In this document: positions 8,783-18,644 of the stretch, piece after piece
How the letters are laid out: the number at the start of each line of letters is the position of its first letter
Position numbering within the stretch: the stretch's first letter is position 1
Source of the DNA: Clostridium tertium
Lineage (GTDB): Bacteria; Bacillota; Clostridia; Clostridiales; Clostridiaceae
DNA: 64,000 nt
Direction: 5' to 3'
Assembly: GCF_017873245.1 (NCBI RefSeq)
Contig: NZ_JAGGJY010000007.1
Coordinates: forward strand, 118,014 to 182,013
Translations under genes and position numbers: made by a program
The notes under the pieces: model-generated
Databases searched by the model: none
What the model saw: the letters and a program-made list of their open reading frames with translations, nothing else
What the model was told of the DNA's origin: nothing

Positions 8783-9715
8783 TTATAGACATTCTTTAAT
8801 TACTCTTTTTACATTTTTAAAGAATATCTTATCAATTTCTGAATTTGTAAATTTTTCTTTTATCAAAGCATCTCTAAGTCTTCCTATTTCTCCAATATTT
8901 CTAATTTCCACTTCATTTTCAATCCCATCAAAATCTGTTCCCAGTGAAAGTACATCTATACCTCCAATATTTCTAATATGTTTAATATGTGCTATCATAG
9001 ATTCAATTGTAGGAATCTTTTCTTTTCCCAAAAATGGTGCACAGAAGTTTAATCCCATAACTCCACCCTTATTAGCTAATTTAACTATCATATCATCAGT
9101 TAAATTTCTTGAATGATTAGTTATTTCTCTAGCATTAGAATGAGTTGCAACGAAAGGCTTCTTACATATATCTACTAAATCATAAAATCCACCATCTGAT
9201 AAATGAGAACAATCTGGTATTATTCCAATCCTCTCCATTTCATTAACTATTTCTTTTCCTTTAGAAGTTAAACCATTATCTTTATATCTATATCCTGCAT
9301 TGGGATAACCTATACTATTTGGAAAATTCCATGTTAATGTTATGAATCTTATCCCCATATCATAAACCTCTTTTACTCTTTCTACTTTTCCTTCTAATAC
9401 TTCACCTTCTTCTATTGAGAAGAAAGCTCCTATTTTCCCTTTATTATTAACTCTTTCTAACTCCTCTAAATTTCTTACTATTTCAATATCATTATAATTT
9501 TCTTTTAATTCTTTTATTAAAACTTCATGCATTCTTTTAAATTCTAAATATGGATTATCTACTATATTTAACTCTATAAAATGCGCAAAAACCTGTGCTA
9601 ATGCTTTAGATTCCTTTAATTTTTTTATATCAACTTTGCAAATACTTTCCTTAAGCTTTAGATTTTCATATAATAATCTGCTAGCAGTATCACAATGTAA
9701 GTCAATTGAATTCAT
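8783..9715 (-). CDS. Membrane dipeptidase-like protein (peptidase M19)
   Basis: The 310-residue protein has the M19 zinc-site signature at its very start (DLHCDT, ligands His7 and Asp9), the bridging glutamate in FFSIEEGE, and the later histidines in THSNAREITNHSRNLTD, followed by GTDFDG. M19 enzymes hydrolyse dipeptides, in some cases with D-residues. There is no signal peptide, so the bacterial enzyme is cytoplasmic. An AAGGAGAG ribosome site precedes the ATG. It sits between the metallophosphoesterase (13 bases upstream) and the SDR gene (26 bases downstream), suggesting a three-gene operon with no obvious shared pathway. Confidence 0.92.
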   Translation of the reverse strand: MNSIDLHCDTASRLLYENLKLKESICKVDIKKLKESKALAQVFAHFIELNIVDNPYLEFKRMHEVLIKELKENYNDIEIVRNLEELERVNNKGKIGAFFSIEEGEVLEGKVERVKEVYDMGIRFITLTWNFPNSIGYPNAGYRYKDNGLTSKGKEIVNEMERIGIIPDCSHLSDGGFYDLVDICKKPFVATHSNAREITNHSRNLTDDMIVKLANKGGVMGLNFCAPFLGKEKIPTIESMIAHIKHIRNIGGIDVLSLGTDFDGIENEVEIRNIGEIGRLRDALIKEKFTNSEIDKIFFKNVKRVIKECL

Positions 9716-9728
9716 ATATATCTCTCCT

Positions 9729-10697
9729 TTATTTCCTATTTTCTATTTTACTTTTATTTCCTTCTTTAGCTTCTTTTATCATTCTTATTCTTTCGTTTCT
9801 TGCCCATAACAAGTAGTCTTCTAATCTTTCTGGTCCAGTAATAATTTTTCTTCTTGCCCAAAGAACTCCTGATTCTTGTGATTCCACACTCCATTTTACA
9901 AGAGATATTTTTCCACTTTCTATTTCTATTGCTGTCATTGCATATGGTAAAACACAACACCCATCATTAAAGTATGGTGGCTCAAGTTTGCCTGGCATTC
10001 TACTATTATGAGTATGTCCACATAGTAGCATTTTACCATTTTCTTTTGTCCATTTTTCAAGCTTTCTATCAACTTTATTTCCTTTTTTATTATTTTTAGC
10101 AGGACTTGTTGGATCATTAAATCCTGCTAGTCCATTTAAAAATTTCCACACATATCTTACTAAAAATCGTGATATCATCCAATAATCAGAATTTATTAAA
10201 TCTGCTTGATGTCCATGAGTAACTAGAAACTTTTCATTAACAGGAGTAAATTTAAAATTAATACCTTCATAAAACTTAATATCTTTAATAAACTTTAAAA
10301 AGTTTTTTCCATAATTGGCTCCAATTTTTCTTAATGCCCTATACTGTGTATTATAAAAATTATCTCTATTTTTTATTATATCATGATTTCCATAAATCAT
10401 ATAAATTCTATTTTCTTCTTTTAATCTATTAAATAACTTAAATATATCATTATAGCAATATGCTATATCATTAAAATTTCTATTTTTCCAGAGCTCATCT
10501 CCATCTCCAACTTCAACATAAGTAAAATCCTTTCTGTAATAATAAGCTAGAGCTGTCTTATAAATATTTCTGTTTGGAAGAAGGGAATCATAAAAAGTTC
10601 CATCACCTCTGTGGATATCTGAAATAAATACTATATTATCCCCATTATCAAATTTTACTTCCATTGCATTCTCATAAAGATAGTTTAATCTTTTCAT
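9729..10697 (-). CDS. Calcineurin-like metallophosphoesterase
   Basis: The 322-residue protein shows the full dimetal phosphoesterase motif series: SDIHRGDG (D-x-H), GDGDE, YGNHD, VTHGH and CGHTH. This order resembles the LpxH/UDP-2,3-diacylglucosamine hydrolase branch in form, but a Gram-positive clostridium makes no lipid A, so the substrate must differ. The start is an ATG with AAGAGGA upstream. The dipeptidase gene follows closely. No signal peptide or membrane helix is visible. The catalytic class is well supported and the substrate is unknown. Confidence 0.85.
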   Translation of the reverse strand: MKRLNYLYENAMEVKFDNGDNIVFISDIHRGDGTFYDSLLPNRNIYKTALAYYYRKDFTYVEVGDGDELWKNRNFNDIAYCYNDIFKLFNRLKEENRIYMIYGNHDIIKNRDNFYNTQYRALRKIGANYGKNFLKFIKDIKFYEGINFKFTPVNEKFLVTHGHQADLINSDYWMISRFLVRYVWKFLNGLAGFNDPTSPAKNNKKGNKVDRKLEKWTKENGKMLLCGHTHNSRMPGKLEPPYFNDGCCVLPYAMTAIEIESGKISLVKWSVESQESGVLWARRKIITGPERLEDYLLWARNERIRMIKEAKEGNKSKIENRK

Positions 10698-10851
10698 AAA
10701 TTTCCTCTTACTTAATTTTTAATACTTTATTATATGTTTTTATTACTTATTTGCTAAAAACATCCATACAAAATACTAATAACTTATAGATAAATTTAAT
10801 ATCTTTTGTATAAACTACTTATATAGTTTAAAGAGGAAAGAGGCGAAATTT

Positions 10852-11994
10852 GTGAAGCTTAAATATAAATTTATAAATTTTATTTTAATTGTACTATTTA
10901 CCTTTAATATATTACCCTTTTCTATTTCTTTTGCAGATGACATTTATGAAGATGAGGAAACTATTAACTTTTTAAATAATGGTTTATCCTCTGAGGAAAT
11001 GAAGCAAGAATTTAAAGGTTTGCTAGAAGATTTATTTGCACAAAGGAATGCTGCTATAGTTTCTGGAGATTGTGAATTATTAAAGGGATTTTATGATTTA
11101 AATATAAAAGTAAGCTTATGGGCATATGAAAGTGAAGCTAAAAAAACTAATTATTTAATAAGTTGGTCGGAAAAACAAGCTGTAAAGTTTAGAGATTTAA
11201 AATCTATAGTTAGAATAAGAAAAGTTGCTGAAAAAGAGCCAGGTTTATATGGAGTAATTTGTGATGTTGCAACAGATTTTAATTATTTTTATATTGATAC
11301 TCCAGATGTTATTAATCACTTTAGGCTAGGAACTAATCACTACCTAAACTTAAAGAAAGAAAATGATAGATATATTATAACTAAGGAATGGTATACTGAC
11401 CCTTTTGCAGATTCACTTGATATGAAAAATATAAAATCTGATGAAATAAAAAATTATATATTAACTCAAAAGCAACCAGAATTTATACCTAATGAAAGAG
11501 TAACAAAGGCAGTAGAATATGCTCATAAATATTGTGGAGTTTCTGAAGATGAAGAATTTACTTTTAAATATAATTCAAAATATAAAGATCACAATCCTGA
11601 TGGTGGTGACTGTGCAAATTTTGCTTCACAAATACTATTTGAAGGTGGAGGTTTCAAGAAAAATGGCCTATGGAATTACTCTGGAAAAGAAGGAACTAAG
11701 GCTTGGCTAAACGCACAAGGCTTCAAAAATTATATGGTTGGAAGTGGTAGAGCTTCATATATTGCTAAAGGATCCTATCAACAAACATATAAGGCAGCCT
11801 TTAATATGAGGCCTGGAGATTTTGTTGCATATGAAAAGAAAGGGAGAATAACCCATATATCAACAGTTACTGGATTTGATTCTAAGGGATATCCTTTAGT
11901 TACATGTCATAACACTAATAGACTCCTTGTTCCCTATGACTTAGGTTGGAGTAATGATAATATAAGATTTCATCTAATTCATGTTCATTACTAA
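10852..11994 (+). CDS. Secreted protein with C-terminal putative amidase domain (Amidase_6)
   Basis: The 380-residue protein starts with a signal peptide (hydrophobic residues 8-27, likely cut near FADD). An N-terminal region of about 180 residues of unknown fold follows. The C-terminal domain (about 215-380) contains DCANFASQ with Cys254, and a later histidine in RITHISTV followed by CHNTN, matching the NlpC/P60-like putative amidase family PF12671. It is therefore a probable cell-wall or peptide amidase outside the cell. It starts at GTG 10852 with AAAGAGG 8 bases upstream. It is a single-gene unit ended by a strong hairpin. The substrate is not known. Confidence 0.85.
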   Translation: MKLKYKFINFILIVLFTFNILPFSISFADDIYEDEETINFLNNGLSSEEMKQEFKGLLEDLFAQRNAAIVSGDCELLKGFYDLNIKVSLWAYESEAKKTNYLISWSEKQAVKFRDLKSIVRIRKVAEKEPGLYGVICDVATDFNYFYIDTPDVINHFRLGTNHYLNLKKENDRYIITKEWYTDPFADSLDMKNIKSDEIKNYILTQKQPEFIPNERVTKAVEYAHKYCGVSEDEEFTFKYNSKYKDHNPDGGDCANFASQILFEGGGFKKNGLWNYSGKEGTKAWLNAQGFKNYMVGSGRASYIAKGSYQQTYKAAFNMRPGDFVAYEKKGRITHISTVTGFDSKGYPLVTCHNTNRLLVPYDLGWSNDNIRFHLIHVHY

Positions 11995-12009
11995 GAATTT
12001 AATTATACA

Positions 12010-12048
12010 ATACCACTACAAAATTTATTTATAACTTTGTAGTGGTAT
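12010..12048 (+). terminator. Rho-independent terminator after the amidase gene
   Basis: Perfect 13-bp arms (12010-12022 and 12036-12048) with a 13-base loop are followed by a T-rich run on the plus strand. Confidence 0.85.
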
Positions 12049-12135
12049 TTTTATTTATATTAACTTATTTTCTTCCTTTTTACTTCCAAACTATAATAGA
12101 AATTTCAATATTACAATTTTCAAGTAGTATTCAAA

Positions 12136-13095
12136 TTATTCTTTATTTTTAACTAATTTAGCTATAAAAAATCCTTCCATATTTTCATTTGGAATTATTC
12201 TTATTGATTTTGTAATTTCTTCACTATATATTTTATCTTTATATTTACTCAAACCCCTTATTACATTTGGTAATTCTAAATTAATTTTTTCTAATCTCAA
12301 ATGTGGATATTTATTTAATGCATACTCTATAACTTCTTCATTTTCAAAAGGATTCAAAGTACATGTTGAGTATACCATGATTCCCCCAGGCTTTAGAGCA
12401 TTATAAGCACTATCAAATAATCTTTTTTGTAATTTTGAGCACAATGCAACTTTTTTTTCATTCCATCCCTTATATGCTTTACTACTTTTTAACGTGATTA
12501 TTCCTTCTCCAGAGCAAGGAACATCTAAAAGAACTCTGTCAAAATATTTATTTAATCGTTTACCTATAGAACATCCATCTGCACCTAAGACTATTATTGA
12601 ATTTGCACCTTGTTTTTCTATATTGTAATTTAACCTCTCTCTTCTTATTTCATTTACATCATTTGCTAAAATAGTTGCTTTATTTTTAGTTAAATCAGCC
12701 ATGTAAAGGCTCTTTCCATCTGGTGCTGCACACATATCTAAAACAACTAAATCTTCTTTCAAATCTAAAAATAAAGGAGGTAACATTGAAGATAGGTTTT
12801 GTAAATATATTTTACCATATTTATAAGCCTCTAATCTTCTTAAGTTATTCTCCTTAATGCCTTTTGCAATAAATCCATTTTTTAATACTGGATGATTTAC
12901 AGCCTTTATTTTATTCATGCTTAATTCATCCATAACTTCCTTAGTATTGCCTTTTAAAGTATTAATTCTAAATGTAGTATTTCGTCCTCTATAATAACTT
13001 TTATAAATAAGATCTAACTGACCATCTGTAAATATATTTTCTAAAATTTCTATAAGCTCTTTTGGTAAGCTATTTTTAACTTCCTTAATTGACAC
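12136..13095 (-). CDS. NOL1/NOP2/Sun-family RNA m5C methyltransferase (RsmB/RsmF-like)
   Basis: The 319-residue protein carries the S-adenosylmethionine motif VLDMCAAPDGKS, the DVPCSGEG motif with one catalytic cysteine, and YSTCTLNPFENE with the nucleophilic cysteine, the standard two-cysteine arrangement of this family. It methylates cytosine C5 in RNA, probably 16S rRNA. It is shorter than full RsmF or RsmB: there is no C-terminal PUA-like extension and no N-terminal NusB domain, so the exact target is uncertain. The ATG is preceded by AGGGGTGA. It is separated from xth by 331 bases that hold a decayed frame and a terminator. Confidence 0.88.
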   Translation of the reverse strand: MSIKEVKNSLPKELIEILENIFTDGQLDLIYKSYYRGRNTTFRINTLKGNTKEVMDELSMNKIKAVNHPVLKNGFIAKGIKENNLRRLEAYKYGKIYLQNLSSMLPPLFLDLKEDLVVLDMCAAPDGKSLYMADLTKNKATILANDVNEIRRERLNYNIEKQGANSIIVLGADGCSIGKRLNKYFDRVLLDVPCSGEGIITLKSSKAYKGWNEKKVALCSKLQKRLFDSAYNALKPGGIMVYSTCTLNPFENEEVIEYALNKYPHLRLEKINLELPNVIRGLSKYKDKIYSEEITKSIRIIPNENMEGFFIAKLVKNKE

Positions 13096-13135
13096 TACAT
13101 CACCCCTATAGTTTATTCATAATATATATTACTTT

Positions 13136-13330
13136 TCAATTGTATAAATTATGCTTTTTTATAACTCTCACTTGCTTTTTAACTTCTACGCTTATTCTTT
13201 CTGTAACCTTTACTCCAATAACTTTTTAAAACTATTTATAAAGATATTTAGCTGAAAATTTTAAAATATTACTTTCATTTTTCTCTATAATTTCATCTCT
13301 AAGTTTTTTGTAATCTCTTATATTAATATA
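13136..13330 (-). pseudogene. Decayed small open frame (about 65 codons with two in-frame stops)
   Basis: On the minus strand one frame reads YINIRDYKKLRDEIIEKNES and on to LYK, then stop, one codon, stop, then KVIGVKVTERISVEVKKQVR and on to a final stop at 13136. Both halves lie in the same frame and have protein-like, highly charged composition. There is no start codon with a ribosome site. It looks like a small gene inactivated by stop codons, but chance cannot be excluded and I do not recognise the family. Confidence 0.35.
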
Positions 13331-13369
13331 TTACTGATTTCAAAATTAATTTGTAATTTCTAATAAAAA

Positions 13370-13412
13370 AAGCCACCTTACTATATATAAAACATAAATA
13401 GTACAGTAGCTT
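13370..13412 (-). terminator. Rho-independent terminator after xth
   Basis: Arms 13370-13384 and 13398-13412 pair at 14 of 15 positions when read on the minus strand (including G-U pairs), followed by a run of T on that strand (AAAAAAA on plus). Confidence 0.75.
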
Positions 13413-13426
13413 AATTCTTTATTATC

Positions 13427-14182
13427 TTAAATATTAATTTTTAATTCAACTGGGCAATGATCAGAGCCTAAAACCTCAGAATGAATTTTAGCATCTTCTA
13501 ATTTATACTTTACTGAATTTGATACTAAGAAGTAATCAATTCTCCATCCTGCATTCTTTGCTCTTGCATTAAATCGATATGACCACCAAGAATATGCTCC
13601 AACTTCATCAGGATAAAAATATCTAAATGTATCAACAAAACCAGCATTTAATAATTCTGTAAATTTACTTCTTTCTTCTTCTGTGAATCCTGCATTCCTT
13701 AAATTAGTCTTAGGATTTTTTAAGTCTATTTCCTTATGTGCAACATTTAAATCTCCACAAACTATAACTGGTTTCTTTTCATCTAATACCTTTAAATAAT
13801 CTCTAAATGCATCTTCCCAAACCATTCTATAATCTAATCTAGCAAGTTCATTTTTTGAATTTGGAGTATAAACTGTTACCATATAGAAATTTTCAAATTC
13901 TAAAGTGATAACTCTACCTTCTTTATCATGCTCTTCTATCCCTAATCCATAGCTTACACTTAAAGGCTTTTCTTTTGTAAATATAGCTGTTCCTGAATAA
14001 CCTTTTTTCTCAGCATAGTTCCAATACTGATGATATCCTTCTAATTCTAAATCTATTTGTCCTTCTTGCAATTTACTTTCTTGAATACAAAAGATATCTG
14101 CATCCATTTCTTTAAAATATTCTAAAAAGCCTTTTGTAACACAGGCTCTTATTCCATTAACATTCCATGATATTAACTTCAT
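13427..14182 (-). CDS. xth: Exodeoxyribonuclease III (AP endonuclease)
   Basis: The 251-residue protein has the whole ExoIII/APE signature: SWNVNGIRA at the N-terminus with the catalytic Asn, IQESKLQ with the metal-binding Glu, GDLNVAH with the Asp/Asn pair, WRIDYFLVS, and the terminal SDHCPVEL with the catalytic Asp-His. It cuts at abasic sites in base-excision repair and has 3'-5' exonuclease and 3'-phosphatase activity in the family. Length is normal (about 250). AAAGGAGAA precedes the ATG. It has its own terminator and stands as a single-gene unit next to the chemotaxis receptor gene. Confidence 0.96.
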   Translation of the reverse strand: MKLISWNVNGIRACVTKGFLEYFKEMDADIFCIQESKLQEGQIDLELEGYHQYWNYAEKKGYSGTAIFTKEKPLSVSYGLGIEEHDKEGRVITLEFENFYMVTVYTPNSKNELARLDYRMVWEDAFRDYLKVLDEKKPVIVCGDLNVAHKEIDLKNPKTNLRNAGFTEEERSKFTELLNAGFVDTFRYFYPDEVGAYSWWSYRFNARAKNAGWRIDYFLVSNSVKYKLEDAKIHSEVLGSDHCPVELKINI

Positions 14183-14250
14183 TTATTCTTCTCCTTTGAT
14201 ATAAAATTATGTTTAATAATATTATATCACGTTTTTAATTTAATATCATT

Positions 14251-15717
14251 CTATGAATATGTATTCATTCTTTTAGATAATTCAACTAATTCATCTAAAT
14301 AATTTTTTGCATCAGTAACTTCTTTAAATAGCATTTCAACTGTTGCAGCTGTGTTTTGTGAATTTGCTAATGTTTCCTCTGATATTGAAGCAACATTAGT
14401 TATTCCATCTGTAATTTTGGAATTATCGTTATCTATTTCTATAATTCTACTAGTTACTCCTTTAACAAGTTTTTCCATATCATCTAATCCATTAGTTAAA
14501 TCATAAAGCTCACTAGTAGTATTCTTTACTATTAATTCTTCTTCATTTATTATTTCTGTAACATCATTAATAGATTTAGAAACATTTAAAACTTCGCCTT
14601 CTAATTCTTTGATAATACTATTTATTTCATTTGAGGAATCCTTACTTTGCTCTGCTAACTTTCTTATTTCATCTGCAACAACTGAAAATCCTCTGCCATA
14701 TTCACCTGCTCTAGCTGATTCTATAGCTGCATTTAAGGCTAAAAGATTAGTTTTTTCTGATATATCTCTAATAATATCAATTATTATTAATACTTTAGAA
14801 GTCTTTTCCTTTAGTTCATTAGCTATTGTATAAACCTCTAAATTTTTATTTTTAACTTCATTAGAATTTCTAGCAACTTCTTCTACCATTCCAAATACGT
14901 TTTCGAAAATATCTCTACTTTTCTTAAACTCAGTTTCCATGTCCTTTGAATTATTTACAGCACTTTCAATATCTAATTTTATATTATTTGATGCTTTGTT
15001 TTGCTCTTCAATATTTGAAGTAGTACTTTCACAACCATTTAATATCTCTAAAATTGCACCACTTATATCAGTTGATGATGATTCTATAGTATTAAATGTC
15101 TCTGATATTGATGATGTATTCTTATTTAATAATTCTATTGCTGACCTTATTTCAATTAATATCTTCTCTTGTTCTTTAACCATATTATTGCTTTTTTCTC
15201 TTTCAAGATCTGCTTCTACCCTTATTTTATTTGATATTCTAGTTATAATAAAAGTCATTGCATAAAACATGAAAATACATACCAATTCTAAGAGTATATT
15301 ATCTCTAATAGCTTCATTATTAAAATTTATAAAAGCCCAGATTACATTGAATATAAAAGCTCCTACTATTGGTATTATCATAAATTTATGATCTAAATAT
15401 ATCATACATATAACTATAAGAGGTACTATTGCAACTGGAGCTACCATCAAATTAGATTTAAATAGTAATATTGCATAGACTATTGCATATGGTGTTCCAA
15501 CTATATGTCTTATCTTTATATTATCTTTATCCTTAAAATAAAATATGACCATAATAAATGTTGATACTAATGTGATTGCAAGTGCTAAATATGCAAATTC
15601 TTTTTCTATTCTTTTATTTTTTAACATGGCTAATAACCCTAATGAGTATGTTATTGCAAGAACTGAAGTTGCTATGACAAATCCTCTATTTGTTTTTCTT
15701 GTTACTTTATTTTCCAA
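14251..15717 (-). CDS. Methyl-accepting chemotaxis protein with multi-helix membrane sensor
   Basis: The 488-residue protein begins with about six hydrophobic helices (residues 12-175), with almost no extracellular domain, so the sensor is probably the membrane module itself. There is a short coiled coil, then a long cytoplasmic signalling domain whose hairpin tip reads [20 protein letters not shown] and [18 protein letters not shown], the region that contacts CheA and CheW. No periplasmic ligand-binding domain or HAMP is evident. The start is TTG at 15717 with GGGGGA about 10 bases upstream. A sigma-D-type promoter lies just before it, consistent with a motility regulon. Confidence 0.93.
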   Translation of the reverse strand: MENKVTRKTNRGFVIATSVLAITYSLGLLAMLKNKRIEKEFAYLALAITLVSTFIMVIFYFKDKDNIKIRHIVGTPYAIVYAILLFKSNLMVAPVAIVPLIVICMIYLDHKFMIIPIVGAFIFNVIWAFINFNNEAIRDNILLELVCIFMFYAMTFIITRISNKIRVEADLEREKSNNMVKEQEKILIEIRSAIELLNKNTSSISETFNTIESSSTDISGAILEILNGCESTTSNIEEQNKASNNIKLDIESAVNNSKDMETEFKKSRDIFENVFGMVEEVARNSNEVKNKNLEVYTIANELKEKTSKVLIIIDIIRDISEKTNLLALNAAIESARAGEYGRGFSVVADEIRKLAEQSKDSSNEINSIIKELEGEVLNVSKSINDVTEIINEEELIVKNTTSELYDLTNGLDDMEKLVKGVTSRIIEIDNDNSKITDGITNVASISEETLANSQNTAATVEMLFKEVTDAKNYLDELVELSKRMNTYS

Positions 15718-15748
15718 GTATCTCTTCCCCCAAACCCTTTTTCTATAA

Positions 15749-15775
15749 GTATCGTCATATTTTTATCAAGCTTTA
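15749..15775 (-). promoter_or_regulatory. Sigma-D (flagellar/chemotaxis) promoter for the chemotaxis receptor
   Basis: On the minus strand a TAAA (15775-15772) is followed after exactly 15 bases by GACGATAC (15756-15749). The known sigma-D/sigma-28 consensus is TAAA-N15-GCCGATAT. The element lies 32 bases before the TTG start of the chemotaxis receptor gene, as expected for a chemotaxis gene. Confidence 0.7.
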
Positions 15776-15800
15776 CAACCTATCTGTTAATAAATAAAAA

Positions 15801-15860
15801 AAATAGTAGAAATATGTAATAAACTGCTTCATCAGAATAAAATCATCTTTCTACTATTTA
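15801..15860 (-). terminator. Rho-independent terminator after glyA
   Basis: Perfect 12-bp arms (15801-15812 and 15849-15860) enclose a 36-base loop; on the minus strand the right arm is followed by a T-run. It separates glyA from the chemotaxis receptor promoter. Confidence 0.7.
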
Positions 15861-15910
15861 TAGTTTTTTTATTTATTTTATAATTTAATCTATACTATAT
15901 ATAAATTTTA

Positions 15911-17146
15911 TTAGTTATATAATGGATGCCTTTCACATAAAGTTTTAACTCTTGATTTTAATAATTCTAAATCATGATCTTTTTTAGAAATTGCATCATT
16001 TATAATAGCTGCCACTTCTTTCATATCTTCTTCATTAAATCCTCTTGTTGTTACAGCCGGAGTACCTATTCTAATTCCAGATGTTACAAATGGACTTTTA
16101 GTTTCATTTGGTACAGTATTTTTATTTACTGTTATTCCTATACTATCTAAAAGTATTTCTGCATCTTTTCCTGTAACATCTTTATTAGTTAAATCAACAA
16201 GTATTAAATGATTATCTGTTCCACCTGAAACTATTTTAAAATCATATTTAGTTAATTCATTAGCTAATGTACTGCAATTATTAACTACACTTTTTATATA
16301 TTCTTTATAACTTGGGTCTAGTGCTTCTTTAAAACATACTGCTTTTGCTGCTATAGTATGTATAAGTGGACCTCCTTGTATTCCTGGGAATATGGTTTTA
16401 TCTATTTGCTTTGCATATTTTTCTTTACAAAGAATTAATCCACCTCTTGGTCCTCTTAATGTTTTATGTGTTGTTGATGTTACAAAATCTGCATATGGCA
16501 CTGGAGATGGATGTACTCCTGCTGCAACAAGCCCTGCAATATGAGCCATATCTACCATGAATAAAGCTCCTACCTCATCACATATATCCTTAAAAGCTTT
16601 AAAATCAATTATTCTTGCATATGCACTTGCACCTGCTACAATAAGTTTTGGCTTATGCTTAAGAGCTAATTCTCTAACTATATTATAATCAATAGTTTCA
16701 GTTTCCTTATCAACACCATAGGAAACAAAATTAAATAGCTTTCCTGAGAAATTTACTGGTGAACCATGAGTTAAATGTCCTCCATGACTTAAATCCATTC
16801 CTAAAACTGTATCACCTGGCTCTAGTGCTGATAAATAAACAGCCATGTTTGCTTGTGAACCTGAATGTGGTTGAACATTTGCATGCTCAGCACCAAATAG
16901 TTCTTTTGCTCTTTCTCTTGCTATATCTTCTACTTCATCAACTACGTGACATCCACCATAATATCTTTTATTTGGGTATCCTTCTGCATATTTGTTTGTA
17001 AGGAATGAGCCCATAGCTTCCATTACTGCTTTTGAAGCAAAATTTTCTGATGCAATTAGTTCAATTCCATCTTGTTGCCTTTTTAGTTCTTTTTCTATTA
17101 ATTCATAAATTGCTTTATCTTCTTTTGAAATGTTTTCAAAATTCAT
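15911..17146 (-). CDS. glyA: Serine hydroxymethyltransferase
   Basis: The 411-residue protein has the SHMT signatures [31 protein letters not shown] N-terminus, the [12 protein letters not shown] segment, DMAHIAGL, and the PLP-binding lysine in [14 protein letters not shown]. It interconverts serine and glycine with transfer of a one-carbon unit to tetrahydrofolate in the cytoplasm. The length is standard. The ATG at 17146 has GGGGTGA upstream. It is a single-gene unit with its own terminator, and divergent from the ThrE-type exporter genes, which handle serine or threonine in the family. Confidence 0.97.
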   Translation of the reverse strand: MNFENISKEDKAIYELIEKELKRQQDGIELIASENFASKAVMEAMGSFLTNKYAEGYPNKRYYGGCHVVDEVEDIARERAKELFGAEHANVQPHSGSQANMAVYLSALEPGDTVLGMDLSHGGHLTHGSPVNFSGKLFNFVSYGVDKETETIDYNIVRELALKHKPKLIVAGASAYARIIDFKAFKDICDEVGALFMVDMAHIAGLVAAGVHPSPVPYADFVTSTTHKTLRGPRGGLILCKEKYAKQIDKTIFPGIQGGPLIHTIAAKAVCFKEALDPSYKEYIKSVVNNCSTLANELTKYDFKIVSGGTDNHLILVDLTNKDVTGKDAEILLDSIGITVNKNTVPNETKSPFVTSGIRIGTPAVTTRGFNEEDMKEVAAIINDAISKKDHDLELLKSRVKTLCERHPLYN

Positions 17147-17364
17147 TTAATCACCCCAAATCCTTTTTTACTAAATTATAAATATAATTTAAATAATAAT
17201 CAATTAATATTTCTAAATTATTCTTGTTTTTTTATAAATTTATAAATTAATTCATTAATAATATTATATATATTATTAATTCTGTAAATTAGTATATACT
17301 ATGTATAATGCTATTATGTTATAATACTTTAAGAAAATTTTTAGGTTTATAAGGAGCATACAAT

Positions 17365-18129
17365 ATGGATATGAATGAAATACTTCACGTTGCAACTTTC
17401 GCAGGAAAAATAATGCTTGAGTCTGGTGGGGAAACATATAGATCTGAAGAAATAATATGGAGAATTTGTAAAATCTATGGAGTAGAGGATGCAGAAAGCT
17501 TTGTTACTACAACTGGTATTATGGTTTCTGTATGTCATGAAGGAAAAACCTATTCATTAATTAGAAGAGTTTCCACAAGGACTATTGATTTAAATAAAGT
17601 TGATAAAGTAAATGATTTGTCTAGAAATATTATAAGCAGAGGATTATCTGTATCTGAACTAAAAACTCAACTACAAATAATAAATAGTGGAGAAAGGTAT
17701 AATGATAAAACAGCTATATTAATTTCTGCATTAGGTGCATTTTGCTTTGTGTTTCTTTTTGGTGGAAAAATTAAAGAAGCTATTGCTGCTTTTTTCATTG
17801 GACTTATTATAAAGTCAGTATCTATAAAATTTTCTAGCCTTGAAATAAATCAATTTTTTATAAATAGTATTTCAGCAGGAATTGCTGCTATAATGGCTAT
17901 TTTATTTTTAAAGTTAGGATTTATAAATGACATAGACAAGACTATAATTGGTTCCATAATGCTATTAGTTCCCGGTCTTGCTATTACAAATGCAATAAGA
18001 GATACAATATCCGGCGATTTGCTTGCAGGTCTTACTAGAGCTGCTGAGGCTTTTTTAGTTGCAATTTCAATAGCTGTAGGTACTGGTGCTGTACTTAGTT
18101 TTTGGATTTCTACTTTTGGAGGATTATAA
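17365..18129 (+). CDS. Threonine/serine exporter family protein, ThrE N-terminal part (DUF1212)
   Basis: The 254-residue protein has a soluble N-terminal portion (about 1-110, with GKIMLESGGETYRSEEII and ESFVTTTGIMVS) followed by about five hydrophobic helices with VPGLAITNAIRD. These are hallmarks of the ThrE/DUF1212 family, which exports threonine and serine in Corynebacterium. In Firmicutes the transporter is split, and the second half is encoded immediately downstream. An AAGGAG ribosome site precedes the ATG at 17365. The next gene starts 1 base after the stop. Confidence 0.88.
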   Translation: MDMNEILHVATFAGKIMLESGGETYRSEEIIWRICKIYGVEDAESFVTTTGIMVSVCHEGKTYSLIRRVSTRTIDLNKVDKVNDLSRNIISRGLSVSELKTQLQIINSGERYNDKTAILISALGAFCFVFLFGGKIKEAIAAFFIGLIIKSVSIKFSSLEINQFFINSISAGIAAIMAILFLKLGFINDIDKTIIGSIMLLVPGLAITNAIRDTISGDLLAGLTRAAEAFLVAISIAVGTGAVLSFWISTFGGL

Positions 18130-18130
18130 T

Positions 18131-18607
18131 ATGCTAATACAATCATTATTTGCATTTTTTTCTACACTCGGTTTTGGTATATTATTTAATATAAAGGGGC
18201 AAAAATTATTTTATGCTGCTTTAGGTGGTGGATTAAGTTGGTTCACAAGTTTATATTGTGAAAGTTTAGGCTTTAATACAACTTCATCATTTTTTATTTC
18301 AGCAATTATTTTTAGTATTTACTCAGAAGTTCTTGCAAGAGTATTAAAAACTCCTGTTACAACGCTTATAATTTGTGCCTTAATTCCATTAGTTCCTGGT
18401 GGAGGAATGTATTATACAATGTATGAAGCTATAAATGGAGACATAATGAAATCTTTAGAAATAGGATTAACTACATTAGCAAATGCTGGTTCACTTTCTC
18501 TTGGAGTTATATTTGTATCAACAGTTACTAGACTTTTAATGTCTGCTAGAAAGAAGAGAGAATTTAGAGAATTAGAAAGACGTGCAAAAAGAAAATTTAA
18601 AAAATAA
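18131..18607 (+). CDS. Threonine/serine exporter family protein, ThrE C-terminal part (ThrE_2/DUF3815)
   Basis: The 158-residue protein is almost entirely hydrophobic (about five helices) and carries the LIPLVPGGGMYYTMYE motif typical of the C-terminal half of ThrE. The ATG at 18131 has GGAGG 8 bases upstream. A longer frame reaches back to 18086 inside the previous gene, but has no ribosome site. The charged C-terminus (RKKREFRELERRAKRKFKK) is probably cytoplasmic. It should form a two-subunit exporter with the product of the preceding gene. Confidence 0.88.
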   Translation: MLIQSLFAFFSTLGFGILFNIKGQKLFYAALGGGLSWFTSLYCESLGFNTTSSFFISAIIFSIYSEVLARVLKTPVTTLIICALIPLVPGGGMYYTMYEAINGDIMKSLEIGLTTLANAGSLSLGVIFVSTVTRLLMSARKKREFRELERRAKRKFKK

Positions 18608-18640
18608 AGCCATACACTTTATTATTTAGTGTATGGCTTT
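18606..18640. terminator. Bidirectional terminator between thrE-like genes and ferredoxin gene
   Basis: Perfect 13-bp arms (18606-18618 and 18628-18640) with a 9-base loop. The hairpin overlaps the stop of the plus-strand gene and lies 4 bases beyond the stop of the minus-strand ferredoxin gene. Confidence 0.85.
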
Positions 18641-18644
18641 TAAA

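Noticed and set aside
18086..18130. Upstream start for the second ThrE-like gene
   Set aside because: This part lies inside the preceding gene in another frame, with no ribosome site; the ATG at 18131 has GGAGG at the right distance.
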